A program made the position numbers and the translations under genes. The notes below the pieces were generated by a model. That model ran no database searches. It had not been told where the DNA came from and worked only from the letters and a program-made list of their open reading frames with translations. A stretch of 37,722 bases of DNA from an uncultured Succinatimonas sp. (GTDB lineage: Bacteria > Pseudomonadota > Gammaproteobacteria > Enterobacterales > Succinivibrionaceae): positions 1 through 37,722 of the forward strand of contig ONFP01000013.1 of the NCBI GenBank assembly GCA_900317105.1, written 5' to 3'. Position 1 is the first letter of the stretch. The number at the start of each line of letters is the position of its first letter. Of this stretch, positions 7,402-15,214 are shown one piece after another.

Positions 7402-8412
7402 ATGATTAGATTTGAAAACCTAAGTGTTAAGTTCAGAAATGCAGATACAGAATACACAGCTGTTGATAAAGTGAACCTAACCATCAACAAAGGCGAATTC
7501 TTTGGAATAGTAGGCGCCTCTGGAGCAGGTAAGTCAACACTGGTTCGCACAGTAAATCTGCTACAGAAACCAACCTCAGGTAATGTGTATATCAAGGGGA
7601 AGAACATCGTAAACTACAGTGGCGAAAAGCTGCGTAGCCTAAGACAGAATATCGGCATGATCTTTCAGCATTTCAACCTGATATCCAATGCCACTGTCTA
7701 TGACAACATAGCATTTGCCCTTAAGGCTTCTAAAACTCCCGCAAAGGACATTCAGAAAAGAGTACCTGAACTTCTAGAGCTGGTAGGCCTTGCAGATAAG
7801 GCGGATTTATATCCGCCATCATTATCAGGCGGTCAGAAACAGCGTGTGGCAATAGCCCGCGCTCTGGCTAACAATCCGGAGATCCTTCTATGTGATGAGG
7901 CAACTTCAGCCCTCGATCCTGACAATACCAAGGAAGTGATACAGACACTGCGCAACATTAAGAATCACTATCCTATAACCATTCTGTTTATCACCCATCA
8001 GATGGAGGTTGCAAAATCTCTGTTTGACAGAATTGCTGTAATGGAAAAGGGACGTCTTGCTGAGGTTGCTCCTTCCTATACCCTCTTTGCAACACCTCAG
8101 TCAGAGGCTGCTAAAGCTCTTATCAGCAGCGATTACAGAAAAGCGGTACCAAAGAAGGTATTAGAACAGGAAAAAGACCTCTACATGATTACCTATAAAG
8201 AGCAGGGAGCCTTTGATCCGGTAATCTCAGATGTTTCCAGAAAATTCCTGAAAACAGATGTATCGATTATCGAAGGCAACATTGAGTATGTGCAGGATAA
8301 GCCAATCGGCAGACTTCTTATATCCCTGAGATCAAAGGATGATAAGGACAGGGAAGAGGTAATCAGCTACCTTAAGCAGAAAACCTTTATAACCAGATTG
8401 AATGCGGAGTAA
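7402..8412 (+). CDS. metN: Methionine ABC transporter ATP-binding protein MetN
   Basis: Energises methionine uptake at the inner membrane. The 336-aa protein has the Walker A GASGAGKST (38-46), the ABC signature LSGGQKQR (141-148), Walker B ILLCDE (161-166) and the switch His199. Residues from about 260 to the end form the NIL (ACT-like) regulatory domain, which in E. coli MetN binds methionine and inhibits transport when the internal pool is high. So post-translational feedback is likely in addition to the leader. It lies 34 bp after metQ and 3 bp before metI. Confidence 0.95.
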   Translation: MIRFENLSVKFRNADTEYTAVDKVNLTINKGEFFGIVGASGAGKSTLVRTVNLLQKPTSGNVYIKGKNIVNYSGEKLRSLRQNIGMIFQHFNLISNATVYDNIAFALKASKTPAKDIQKRVPELLELVGLADKADLYPPSLSGGQKQRVAIARALANNPEILLCDEATSALDPDNTKEVIQTLRNIKNHYPITILFITHQMEVAKSLFDRIAVMEKGRLAEVAPSYTLFATPQSEAAKALISSDYRKAVPKKVLEQEKDLYMITYKEQGAFDPVISDVSRKFLKTDVSIIEGNIEYVQDKPIGRLLISLRSKDDKDREEVISYLKQKTFITRLNAE

Positions 8413-8415
8413 TAA

Positions 8416-9093
8416 ATGAACAGCGAACTAATAGAATCAACAATAAATATTCTGCAGAATGAATTTGTGAAATCCATCTATGAAACTGCTCTGATGATTG
8501 GAATTTCATTTTCACTGAGTCTGATTTTCGGTCTGACTTTAGGTTTTATTCTGTATCTGACCTCTGGTAAAACCTTTTTTGAAAAAACCATAAGTCTTAA
8601 TAAGACGGTATCAGCATTTATCAATATCATCCGCTCCATACCATTTATTATTCTGGTGGTTTTCTCTCTGCCTTTAACCTTTATTCTTGTCGGCACCAAA
8701 ATAGGACCTATAGCAGCTTCAGTACCACTTTCTATTGCAGCTATAGTATTCTTTGCAAGACTGGTTGAAAGTGCCTTAAAAGAGGTTGATGCAGGAGTCA
8801 TAGAGGCTGCAATAGCCACCGGCGCCTCACATTTTCTAATCATAAAGAATGTGCTTCTGGTTGAAGCGGCACCAGCAATTGTAAGAGGTATTACCATTAC
8901 CTTCATCAATCTAATCGGCTGTTCAGCAATGGCCGGCATGGTTGGAGGCGGCGGCATCGGCAACCTGGCTATACAGTACGGCTACTACCGCTATGAAACC
9001 GGTGTTATGATTTTTACCATCGTGGTACTGGTTGTAATCGTACAGCTTGCCCAGTTAACCGGTGACAGAATTGCAAAACTGCTGACCCACTAA
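8416..9093 (+). CDS. metI: Methionine ABC transporter permease MetI
   Basis: Inner-membrane channel subunit, 225 aa, with about five hydrophobic helices. The EAA loop that docks onto MetN is seen as EAAIATGASH at 130-139, and the segment CSAMAGMVGGGGIGNLA near the C-terminus is typical of MetI. It follows metN by 3 bp and precedes the aminotransferase by 21 bp, so all four genes are very probably one transcript. Confidence 0.95.
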   Translation: MNSELIESTINILQNEFVKSIYETALMIGISFSLSLIFGLTLGFILYLTSGKTFFEKTISLNKTVSAFINIIRSIPFIILVVFSLPLTFILVGTKIGPIAASVPLSIAAIVFFARLVESALKEVDAGVIEAAIATGASHFLIIKNVLLVEAAPAIVRGITITFINLIGCSAMAGMVGGGGIGNLAIQYGYYRYETGVMIFTIVVLVVIVQLAQLTGDRIAKLLTH

Positions 9094-9114
9094 AAAAACA
9101 GAACAAGGATACTC

Positions 9115-10275
9115 ATGATTACTCTAAGCGAAAGAACAAAATATTTTACTGATTCGGTCATCCGCCGTATGACCAGAATCTGTAACGGCTGCGGCGCAAT
9201 CAATCTGTCTCAGGGCTTTCCTGACAATCCGCCGCCATTTGAAATGACCAAGAGTCTTTCAGAGATTGCTCTTTCAGGTCCTCATCAGTATTCCATTACC
9301 TTCGGTGCACAGGATACCAGAGAGGCGCTCAGCGCTAAAATTGAGCACTTCTCAGGTATCCGCTACAATCCTGATACCGAACTGTGTATTACCTGCGGCG
9401 GTACCGAAGCCATGATGAGTGCCGTCATGGCTACCTTAAATCCAGGAGATAAGATAGCCATATTCTCTCCTTTCTACGAGAACTACGGTGCTGATGCCAT
9501 TCTCTGCGGTGCAGAACCAATCTATGTACCGCTTCATACGCCGGATTTCTCTTTTGACGAGAAGGAGCTTGAAAAAGCTTTCGCACAGGGAGCCAAAGCA
9601 CTGATCCTCTGTAACCCTTCAAACCCAAGCGGCAAAGTCTTTACCCGAGAAGAGCTTTTAACCATCGCTACTCTTGTTGAAAAATACAATGCCTTTGTAA
9701 TTACCGATGAGGTTTATGAGCACATTATCTTTGAGCCTTACCAGCATACCTACTTTGCCTCTTTAGATGGAATGAGAGAGAGAACCATTATGTGCAACTC
9801 CCTCTCTAAAACCTACTCCATTACAGGCTGGAGATTAGGTTATGTTGCAGCGCCTCCTGAGGTTATGGACAGAATCCGCAAGGTACATGACTTTTTAACT
9901 GTTGGTGCAGCAGCCCCTCTGCAGAAGGCTATTATTCAGGGACTGAAACTCCCTGATTCCTACTATCAGGATGTAAGAGCGCTCTTTACCCACAGAAAGA
10001 ATCTTTTCTGTGGTGGACTAAAAAAACTTAATCTTAATTTCTATGAGCCTCAGGGAACCTATTTTGTTCTGGTGGATATCAGCTCCTTTGGCTATCATGA
10101 TGACTATGAATTCTGCCTTGATCTGGCAAACAAGATTAAAGTTGGAGCAGTACCAGGATCTTCTTTCTTCAAGGAAAAGGAAAACCGCTATATAAGACTG
10201 CACTTTGCCAAATCCGATGAGGTCTTAAACAGTGCACTGAAGAATCTTGAGAACATATTTGCACTGAAAAAATAG
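9115..10275 (+). CDS. PLP-dependent class I aminotransferase, probably methionine/aromatic type
   Basis: Transfers the amino group between an amino acid and a 2-oxoacid in the cytoplasm. The 386-aa protein has the fold-type I motifs: NPSNPSG (167-173), TDEVYEH with Asp198, the PLP lysine Lys232 in SLSKTYSITGWR, and a C-terminal RLHF arginine that binds the substrate carboxylate. It resembles the branch that includes YbdL-like methionine aminotransferase and glutamine transaminase K. Its place at the end of metQNI favours methionine or its oxoacid KMBA as substrate. An alternative is an aromatic or aspartate aminotransferase supplying the oxoacid reductase operon next door. The exact substrate is uncertain. 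Confidence 0.8.
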   Translation: MITLSERTKYFTDSVIRRMTRICNGCGAINLSQGFPDNPPPFEMTKSLSEIALSGPHQYSITFGAQDTREALSAKIEHFSGIRYNPDTELCITCGGTEAMMSAVMATLNPGDKIAIFSPFYENYGADAILCGAEPIYVPLHTPDFSFDEKELEKAFAQGAKALILCNPSNPSGKVFTREELLTIATLVEKYNAFVITDEVYEHIIFEPYQHTYFASLDGMRERTIMCNSLSKTYSITGWRLGYVAAPPEVMDRIRKVHDFLTVGAAAPLQKAIIQGLKLPDSYYQDVRALFTHRKNLFCGGLKKLNLNFYEPQGTYFVLVDISSFGYHDDYEFCLDLANKIKVGAVPGSSFFKEKENRYIRLHFAKSDEVLNSALKNLENIFALKK

Positions 10276-10334
10276 TTCAGGATTATAACCTGTTAGCATT
10301 TTGTTTTATACAAGTTTTCACATACCTCGTTCAG

Positions 10335-10372
10335 AACTCCTTATTTTTCAATAAATAAGGAGTTTTTTTTTA
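10335..10372 (+). terminator. Intrinsic terminator of the met operon
   Basis: AACTCCTTATTT (10335-10346) pairs perfectly with AAATAAGGAGTT (10353-10364) around a 6-nt loop, followed by T8. It lies 60 bp after the aminotransferase stop codon. Confidence 0.92.
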
Positions 10373-10399
10373 ACTTTCCTTTTCTATATAAAAAATAGT

Positions 10400-10428
10400 T
10401 ATAACTGATAATAAAAATATAGTATTAG
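10400..10428 (+). promoter_or_regulatory. Conserved dyad, copy 2 (upstream of the oxidoreductase operon)
   Basis: TATAA plus CTGATAAT-N8-AGTATTAG, the same element as at 6182-6210. It lies 151 bp upstream of the first oxidoreductase gene. The rest of the gap 10429-10579 is AT-rich and holds a perfect 9-bp hairpin (CTGAATAAA 10482-10490 with TTTATTCAG 10498-10506) without a T-run, and several GTTATA repeats. No leader ORF was found in this gap. Confidence 0.55.
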
Positions 10429-10579
10429 ACAGATTTTTTCCTTTCTATAAAATCATAGCCATAAGATAACAGTATGAATTACTGAATAAATAAAGAGTTT
10501 ATTCAGAAGTTATAACCACATAAAGAATAATAATAGATAGTTATATTCAGTTATAGCTATTAACTGTAAGGTTAGAAAC

Positions 10580-11101
10580 ATGTACGAGATTTTATGGCAT
10601 GGACGAGGCGGACAGGGGGCTTTTACAGCAGCAAAACTGCTATCTGCAGCCTGGACCTTCAAGGACGAGGAAAACAAGGCCTTAGCCTTTCCATCCTTCG
10701 GTCCGGAAAGACGAGGTGCTCCGGTCAGAGCCTTTTCAAGACTGGGAACCGGCTCAATAGGTGACCGTTCTCAGATCCGAAAGGCAGACTACGTTGTATT
10801 CCTTGATGACACTCTCTTTGATGAGCATGCCTATGAGGAGCTAAAGGATGGCGGAAAAATCATTCTGTGCACAGCAAACACAGTAGAGGATGACCGAATT
10901 ATCTGCATTGACGGTCAGAAAATTGCGCTTGAACTCCTAAAAAGGCCAATCACCAACACTGTGGTCCTTGGTGCATTATTGAGAGTATTTAATGCCATAA
11001 AGCTAGAAGATCTCGAGCCTGCAGTAAACAAACTCATGTCACCTAAAATCGCCCCTTTAAACCTTGAGGCGATTAAAAAGGCTTATGAGGAGGTTGTCTA
11101 A
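10580..11101 (+). CDS. 2-oxoacid:ferredoxin oxidoreductase, gamma subunit
   Basis: The 173-aa protein is the catalytic gamma chain of a pyruvate/ketoisovalerate/arylpyruvate-type ferredoxin oxidoreductase. The HGRGGQG motif at residues 7-13 and the following AFPSFGPERRGAPVRAF block are hallmarks of the family. It is the first of four subunit genes in the order gamma-delta-alpha-beta, each touching the next. The complex interconverts a 2-oxoacid plus CoA with an acyl-CoA, CO2 and reduced ferredoxin. Which oxoacid is used cannot be read from this subunit. The next ATG directly abuts the stop codon, so the genes are translationally coupled. Confidence 0.88.
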   Translation: MYEILWHGRGGQGAFTAAKLLSAAWTFKDEENKALAFPSFGPERRGAPVRAFSRLGTGSIGDRSQIRKADYVVFLDDTLFDEHAYEELKDGGKIILCTANTVEDDRIICIDGQKIALELLKRPITNTVVLGALLRVFNAIKLEDLEPAVNKLMSPKIAPLNLEAIKKAYEEVV

Positions 11102-11389
11102 ATGCTCCGTGACGTAAATGCAAAGGAGTTTACCTCCCTAAAAAATATACCATTTGCTCCGGCCTACAAGCACACACTGGTTAGTATTAACAGCGGATTC
11201 AGGACAGAAAAACCAGTATGTGACAGAGAAAAATGCAACGGCTGCTTCCTCTGCTACCTGTACTGCCCTGATGGCGTAATCAGGAAGGAAGGAGAGAGCG
11301 TAAGCATAGATTACGACTACTGCAAGGGCTGCGGAATCTGTCAGAAGATCTGCCGCAAGAACGCAATACATATGGAGAAGGAAAAATAA
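11102..11389 (+). CDS. 2-oxoacid:ferredoxin oxidoreductase, delta subunit (2x[4Fe-4S] ferredoxin)
   Basis: The 95-aa protein carries two classic C-x2-C-x2-C-x3-C clusters: Cys45, 48, 51, 55 and Cys74, 77, 80, 84. It should bind two [4Fe-4S] centres and pass electrons from the thiamine site to external ferredoxin. Its stop codon shares one base with the start of the alpha gene. A separate delta chain of this size is typical of the four-subunit (archaeal/Thermotoga-type) enzymes rather than the single-chain pyruvate:ferredoxin oxidoreductase. Confidence 0.9.
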   Translation: MLRDVNAKEFTSLKNIPFAPAYKHTLVSINSGFRTEKPVCDREKCNGCFLCYLYCPDGVIRKEGESVSIDYDYCKGCGICQKICRKNAIHMEKEK

Positions 11390-12546
11390 TGACCAAGGAG
11401 TTTCTCTCAGGTAATGAAGCATTTGCTTATGGAGTAAAGCTCTCAAAGCCTCATGTTATCTCTGCCTATCCAATTACACCGCAGACTACGGTGGTTGAGA
11501 AACTTGCAACCCTGGTGGAGCGCGGCGAACTGAAAGCGGATTTCATCCATGTTGAGTCAGAGCATTCAGCCCTGTCTGCCGCCATCGGCGCAAGTGCTGT
11601 AGGAGCAAGAACCTTTACAGCAACTTCCTCACAGGGTCTGCTGTATATGGCTGAATGCCTTCCTTATGCAGCCGGCGGAAGATTTCCGATTGTCATGATG
11701 AATGCCAATCGCTCAACTGCCCTGCCATGGAATATTTACGGGGATCAGAGAGATTCTCTGACACTCTTGGATTCAGGCTGGATTCAGTCCTATGCCAAGG
11801 ATGCCCAGGAAGCTTTGGATCTGGCTCTAATGAGTTTTTATATTGCAGAGGATAAAAGGGTTGCAACCCCTGTAATGGTAAACCTTGATGGCTTTACTCT
11901 GACTCATACCTATGAGGCTGTTGAAGTTCCATCAGATGAACAGGCGGAGGGATTTCTTCCAGATTATGAAACAGATAACAAGCTCTCACTTGAAGAACCA
12001 AAGAACATGGCCTTCACTGCAGGACCAGACACCAATACAGAGTTTAAGTATAAGGAACATCTGGGCGTACTTGCAGCAGGAGATGTCATTACTGAGTGTG
12101 AAAGACGTTTTGAGCAGTTCTTCAAACGACAGTACACCGGACTTATTGAAGAGTACCGTACAGAGGACTCTGAATACATAGTTGTCACCCTGGGAACACT
12201 TTACAAGAGTGTCTGCGAATGTGTGGATAAGCTAAGAGCACAGGGACAGAAGGTCGGTTGTCTGAGACTGAGATATTTAAGACCATTCCCTCACGTACAG
12301 CTGACTGCTGCTCTAAAGGGAGCAAAGGCAGCAGGAGTTTTAGAGAAGGATATCTCCTTTGGCAATGAGGGCACAGTTTATACCAATGTCTGCTCCTCAC
12401 TGCAGCATCAGGGACTAAGCCTTCCATGCTCAAACTATATTGCAGGTCTTGGCGGTCGAGATGTACCGCTAAGTGATATCGAGGAGATCTTCGGTGATCT
12501 TAAAAAAGAACAGTCAGGTGTCCGTTTTGTAGGACTTGAGGAATAA
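11389..12546 (+). CDS. 2-oxoacid:ferredoxin oxidoreductase, alpha subunit
   Basis: The 385-aa chain has the family's start (GNEAFAYGV, then AYPITPQT) and the ESEHSA block that faces the thiamine site. The segment that is usually SAPxNIxxDHxD in pyruvate enzymes reads ALPWNIYGDQRDS here, which points away from pyruvate and towards a bulkier substrate such as an arylpyruvate, phenylglyoxylate or branched oxoacid; this is an inference. It overlaps the delta gene by one base and ends 2 bp before beta. Confidence 0.88.
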   Translation: MTKEFLSGNEAFAYGVKLSKPHVISAYPITPQTTVVEKLATLVERGELKADFIHVESEHSALSAAIGASAVGARTFTATSSQGLLYMAECLPYAAGGRFPIVMMNANRSTALPWNIYGDQRDSLTLLDSGWIQSYAKDAQEALDLALMSFYIAEDKRVATPVMVNLDGFTLTHTYEAVEVPSDEQAEGFLPDYETDNKLSLEEPKNMAFTAGPDTNTEFKYKEHLGVLAAGDVITECERRFEQFFKRQYTGLIEEYRTEDSEYIVVTLGTLYKSVCECVDKLRAQGQKVGCLRLRYLRPFPHVQLTAALKGAKAAGVLEKDISFGNEGTVYTNVCSSLQHQGLSLPCSNYIAGLGGRDVPLSDIEEIFGDLKKEQSGVRFVGLEE

Positions 12547-12548
12547 CC

Positions 12549-13445
12549 ATGAGCGTAAATGTAAATACTCTAAGAGAGGATGAATTCTTCTTCGGCCACA
12601 AGGCCTGTGCCGGCTGCGGTGGTGCGCTGGCAGTAAGAATCGCGCTCAAGGTTATAGGACCAAACGCCATTGCGACGATTCCTGCAGGCTGTATGTCAGC
12701 TGTAGGCTTTAACTTTCCGCAGCTGTGCTTTAAGAACAATGCCATCATTTCCACCTTTGCAGGAACAGCTTCAATGATGACTGGAATTGAGGCTGGACTT
12801 AAGGCCCTTGGCAAGAAGGATTACAAGGTGGTTGGGTTTGCTGGTGACGGCGGTACTGCAGATATCGGTATTCAGGCACTGTCTGGTGCCATCGACCGTA
12901 ACGATGATGTGCTTTACATCTGCTATGACAATGAAGCTTATATGAATACAGGTATTCAGAAAAGCTCACTGACTCCTTTCGGTGCCAGAACAACAACTAC
13001 ACCGGCAGGAAGAAATATTAAAGGAAATCAGAAGGTTAAGAAAAATATGTTTGAGATTGTGGCAGCACACGGCATCAGCTACTGCGCCACTGCAAGCATC
13101 GGCTACCTTCAGGATTTTATGAACAAGGTGGAAAAGGCAGCTTCGATTAAAGGAACAACCTACATTCATGTACTGGCTCCATGTCCTACCGGCTGGGGAA
13201 TCAGAACCGACGAGTGTGTAGAAGTTGCCAAGGAAGTGGTGGACTGCGGTCTGTGGTATCTGGCCGAATATGAAAACGGTACCTACAGACTGAACAGAAG
13301 GCCACGCGAATTTACAGATGTTGCTCATTATATCAAGCGTCAGGAACGCTTCCGTCACTTAAGCGACACTGAGATTAAAGAGATTATCTTCCAGAGAGAT
13401 GCTAAATGGCAGCTTCTGGATAAACAGTACTTTTCAAAAAATTAA
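12549..13445 (+). CDS. 2-oxoacid:ferredoxin oxidoreductase, beta subunit (thiamine diphosphate binding)
   Basis: The 298-aa subunit binds thiamine diphosphate through GDGGTAD (from residue 99) and the downstream Asn128 in YDNEAYMNTG, matching the GDG-to-N thiamine motif. Cys20 and Cys23 (ACAGCGG), Cys48 (AGCMSAVG) and Cys212 (APCPTGWG) are placed like the ligands of the beta-chain [4Fe-4S] cluster. Together with gamma, delta and alpha it completes the enzyme. The phenylacetate-CoA ligase follows after 24 bp on the same strand, without a terminator between. Confidence 0.9.
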   Translation: MSVNVNTLREDEFFFGHKACAGCGGALAVRIALKVIGPNAIATIPAGCMSAVGFNFPQLCFKNNAIISTFAGTASMMTGIEAGLKALGKKDYKVVGFAGDGGTADIGIQALSGAIDRNDDVLYICYDNEAYMNTGIQKSSLTPFGARTTTTPAGRNIKGNQKVKKNMFEIVAAHGISYCATASIGYLQDFMNKVEKAASIKGTTYIHVLAPCPTGWGIRTDECVEVAKEVVDCGLWYLAEYENGTYRLNRRPREFTDVAHYIKRQERFRHLSDTEIKEIIFQRDAKWQLLDKQYFSKN

Positions 13446-13469
13446 CGATTAAACAAGAGGATACTAAAA

Positions 13470-14807
13470 ATGCCTATTAACGATAGCAAATACTGGAACG
13501 AGGCTCTGGAAACCATTTCACGTCAGGATCTCGAGAAACAGCAGTTAATCGATCTCAAGAAGATCGTCAAATACGCCTACGAGAACTCTCCTTACTACAA
13601 GAGAGCTTTCGACAAGGCAGGTGTTAAACCAGAGGATATCGTAACCTTAAAGGATATCGAGAAGTTCCCATTCATGGACAAAAAGACCCAGCGCGATACT
13701 CAGGGCAAAGGCTCATTCCTGGGTGAGCTGTGTGCCGTACCAGAGAATGATGTGGTCTTTATCTCAACATCTTCAGGTTCAACCGGTGTGCCAACCATCT
13801 CTCCTTTCACCCAGAAGGATTTTGATGAATTTCAGGAAACCGAGGCCCGCTGGTTCTGGCAGGTGGGTGTAAGACCAAATGATCGCTATGTACATGCTCT
13901 GAATTTCTCTCTATATGTAGGCGGTCCTGATGTTATCGGTGCCCAGAAAACCGGAGCCCTGTGCATCTGGGGCGGTACCCTGCCTTCAGAGAGACTGCTT
14001 TGGGTGCTGCAGAACTATAAGCCAACCGTAATCTGGACCTCTCCTTCATATGCTTGGCAGTTAGGTGAGAAAGCCTTAAAGAACGGTATTGATCCTAAGA
14101 AGGATTTAAACATCAAGAAGATTATTGTCGCAGGTGAGCTTGGCGGTTCAATCAATGAAACCCGCAAGGCAATCGAGGAGCTTTGGGGGGCTGAGGTTTA
14201 CGACTTCTATGGTCTGTCCGATATTTTCGGAGCCTGTGCTGCAATGTGTGAGTACAAGGACGGTCTGCACATCGCTGAGAATCATATTCTGGTGGAAACA
14301 GTTGATCCTCAGACAGGTGAAGTACTGCCTCCAGGTTCAAAGGGTGAGTTCGTATTCACCACACTGCGCAAGCATGCTCGTCCTCTAATACGCTTCAGAA
14401 CAGGTGATATCGGCTGGATTGATACCTCTGTCTGCAAGTGCGGCAGAACTCATGGACGAATCCATGTTCTAGGACGTAAGGACGATATGTTCATCGTGAG
14501 TGCCGTTAACGTCTTCCCTTCAGATGTTGAGGCAGGAATCAGAAGTATTCCTGGTCTTACCGGTGAATACCGAATCAGAATCTATGATCAGGATTACACC
14601 TGCAAGTACGCTGTTGAGGTGGAGAAGAAGGCCGAGAACGATCAGGACGATGCTGAGGTAATCAGTACTGTGGCCAACACTCTTAAAGCCAGAATCGGTG
14701 TAAAACCAGCAAGCGTAGTGGTTCACAAGGATGGTGGTCTGAATACCCGTTCTGAACATAAATCAAAGCGTGTTATCGACGAGCGTGAACATAAGCTGGC
14801 TTCATAA
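13470..14807 (+). CDS. Phenylacetate-CoA ligase (PaaK-type AMP-forming ligase)
   Basis: Activates phenylacetate or a related aryl acid with ATP and CoA. The 445-aa protein has the glycine-rich ATP loop TSSGSTGVPT (100-109), a YGLSDIFG motif, FRTGDIG, and the zinc-type pair in CKCGRTHGR, all typical of PaaK. Its place behind the oxidoreductase suggests that the two steps are linked. In one direction an aryl acid becomes aryl-CoA and is reductively carboxylated to the arylpyruvate, which a transaminase converts to phenylalanine or tryptophan. In the other direction aromatic amino acids are degraded with ATP gain. Rumen and gut anaerobes are known to make phenylalanine from phenylacetate this way. 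The exact acid is not decided by the sequence. Confidence 0.87.
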   Translation: MPINDSKYWNEALETISRQDLEKQQLIDLKKIVKYAYENSPYYKRAFDKAGVKPEDIVTLKDIEKFPFMDKKTQRDTQGKGSFLGELCAVPENDVVFISTSSGSTGVPTISPFTQKDFDEFQETEARWFWQVGVRPNDRYVHALNFSLYVGGPDVIGAQKTGALCIWGGTLPSERLLWVLQNYKPTVIWTSPSYAWQLGEKALKNGIDPKKDLNIKKIIVAGELGGSINETRKAIEELWGAEVYDFYGLSDIFGACAAMCEYKDGLHIAENHILVETVDPQTGEVLPPGSKGEFVFTTLRKHARPLIRFRTGDIGWIDTSVCKCGRTHGRIHVLGRKDDMFIVSAVNVFPSDVEAGIRSIPGLTGEYRIRIYDQDYTCKYAVEVEKKAENDQDDAEVISTVANTLKARIGVKPASVVVHKDGGLNTRSEHKSKRVIDEREHKLAS

Positions 14808-14824
14808 TTGAGTTCAGTAATTCC

Positions 14825-14853
14825 GGGCATCAGCCACTATCTGATGCCCTTTA
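14825..14853 (+). terminator. Terminator hairpin after the ligase
   Basis: GGGCATCAG (14825-14833) pairs perfectly with CTGATGCCC (14841-14849). Only TTTAT follows, so the U-tract is weak. It lies 17 bp after the ligase stop codon. Confidence 0.65.
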
Positions 14854-14864
14854 TGGAGATTAAA

Positions 14865-14888
14865 TTCACCAAAATAGTGAAAATTCAC
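14865..14888 (+). promoter_or_regulatory. Alternating TTCAC / GTGAA half-sites upstream of the cys leader
   Basis: TTCAC (14865-14869), GTGAA (14877-14881) and TTCAC (14884-14888) form two overlapping dyads with 7-bp and 2-bp spacers. This layout resembles sites of LysR-type regulators such as MetR or CysB, but the spacing does not match MetR exactly. A TATAAA at 14961-14966 could be the -10 element of the cys leader transcript; its -35 is weak. Confidence 0.3.
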
Positions 14889-14992
14889 AATATTAAGCGC
14901 AAATTACCTTGATAATAAGTTTTTTTTCAAAAAGTACTTTATTTATTTTTTTGGCTGTTGTATAAATAAAGGAACAAAGGGAATATTTTACT

Positions 14993-15109
14993 ATGACAAA
15001 TTTACATTTACATAGCACATTAAAGAGCACAGATTCAAATCTGCGTGCCTCTACCTTTGTTTTCTCTTCAAAGAACCTATCTTTATACTGTTGTTGCTGT
15101 TGTTGTTAA
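14993..15109 (+). CDS. Leader peptide ending in six consecutive Cys codons (putative attenuator of the cysteine operon)
   Basis: A 38-aa ORF ending Leu-Tyr and then six cysteines (TGT TGT TGC TGT TGT TGT) before TAA. An AAAGGGA stretch lies upstream of the ATG. The next gene on the strand starts 105 bp later and begins a likely methionine-to-cysteine operon, so the codon run matches the pathway product. A stem-loop inside the ORF at 15024-15052 (GCAC-AGATT with AATCT-GC-GTGC) is placed like the pause hairpin of an attenuator. The Cys codons themselves can pair downstream (GCTGT 15096-15100 with ACAGC 15115-15119). Beyond the stop, a long hairpin (15147-15179, core TCAAAGC-AGAAA-GCTTTGA) competes with a second one (TTGATT 15170-15175 with AATCAA 15188-15193). 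No T-run follows, so control may be translational or Rho-dependent. Confidence 0.75.
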   Translation: MTNLHLHSTLKSTDSNLRASTFVFSSKNLSLYCCCCCC

Positions 15110-15146
15110 TAAATACAGCTAATACAGGCAGATACCTTATTTAATC

Positions 15147-15193
15147 AAGTTACGTCAAAGCAGAAAGCTTTGATTACTTCAAAAAAAAATCAA
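15147..15193 (+). promoter_or_regulatory. Competing stem-loops between the cys leader peptide and the methyltransferase gene
   Basis: AAGT plus TCAAAGC (15147-15161) pairs with GCTTTGA plus ACTT (15167-15179). The right arm can instead pair TTGATT (15170-15175) with AATCAA (15188-15193), which ends 21 nt before the start codon. The two folds exclude each other, as expected of a switch set by a ribosome on the Cys codons. There is an A9 run, not a T-run, after the hairpin. Confidence 0.45.
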
Positions 15194-15214
15194 CACAGAA
15201 AGTGGGATTGAAAA

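Noticed and set aside
8478-8963. A 161-codon minus-strand frame
   Set aside because: It is the exact antisense shadow of metI, with no ribosome site and no family resemblance.
12966-13358. A 130-codon minus-strand frame
   Set aside because: It lies fully inside the oxidoreductase beta gene on the other strand and shows no coding signal of its own.
15155-15190. The TCAAAGC/GCTTTGA hairpin as an intrinsic terminator
   Set aside because: It is followed by TTACTTC and an A-run, not a T-run, so it was listed as a regulatory fold only.
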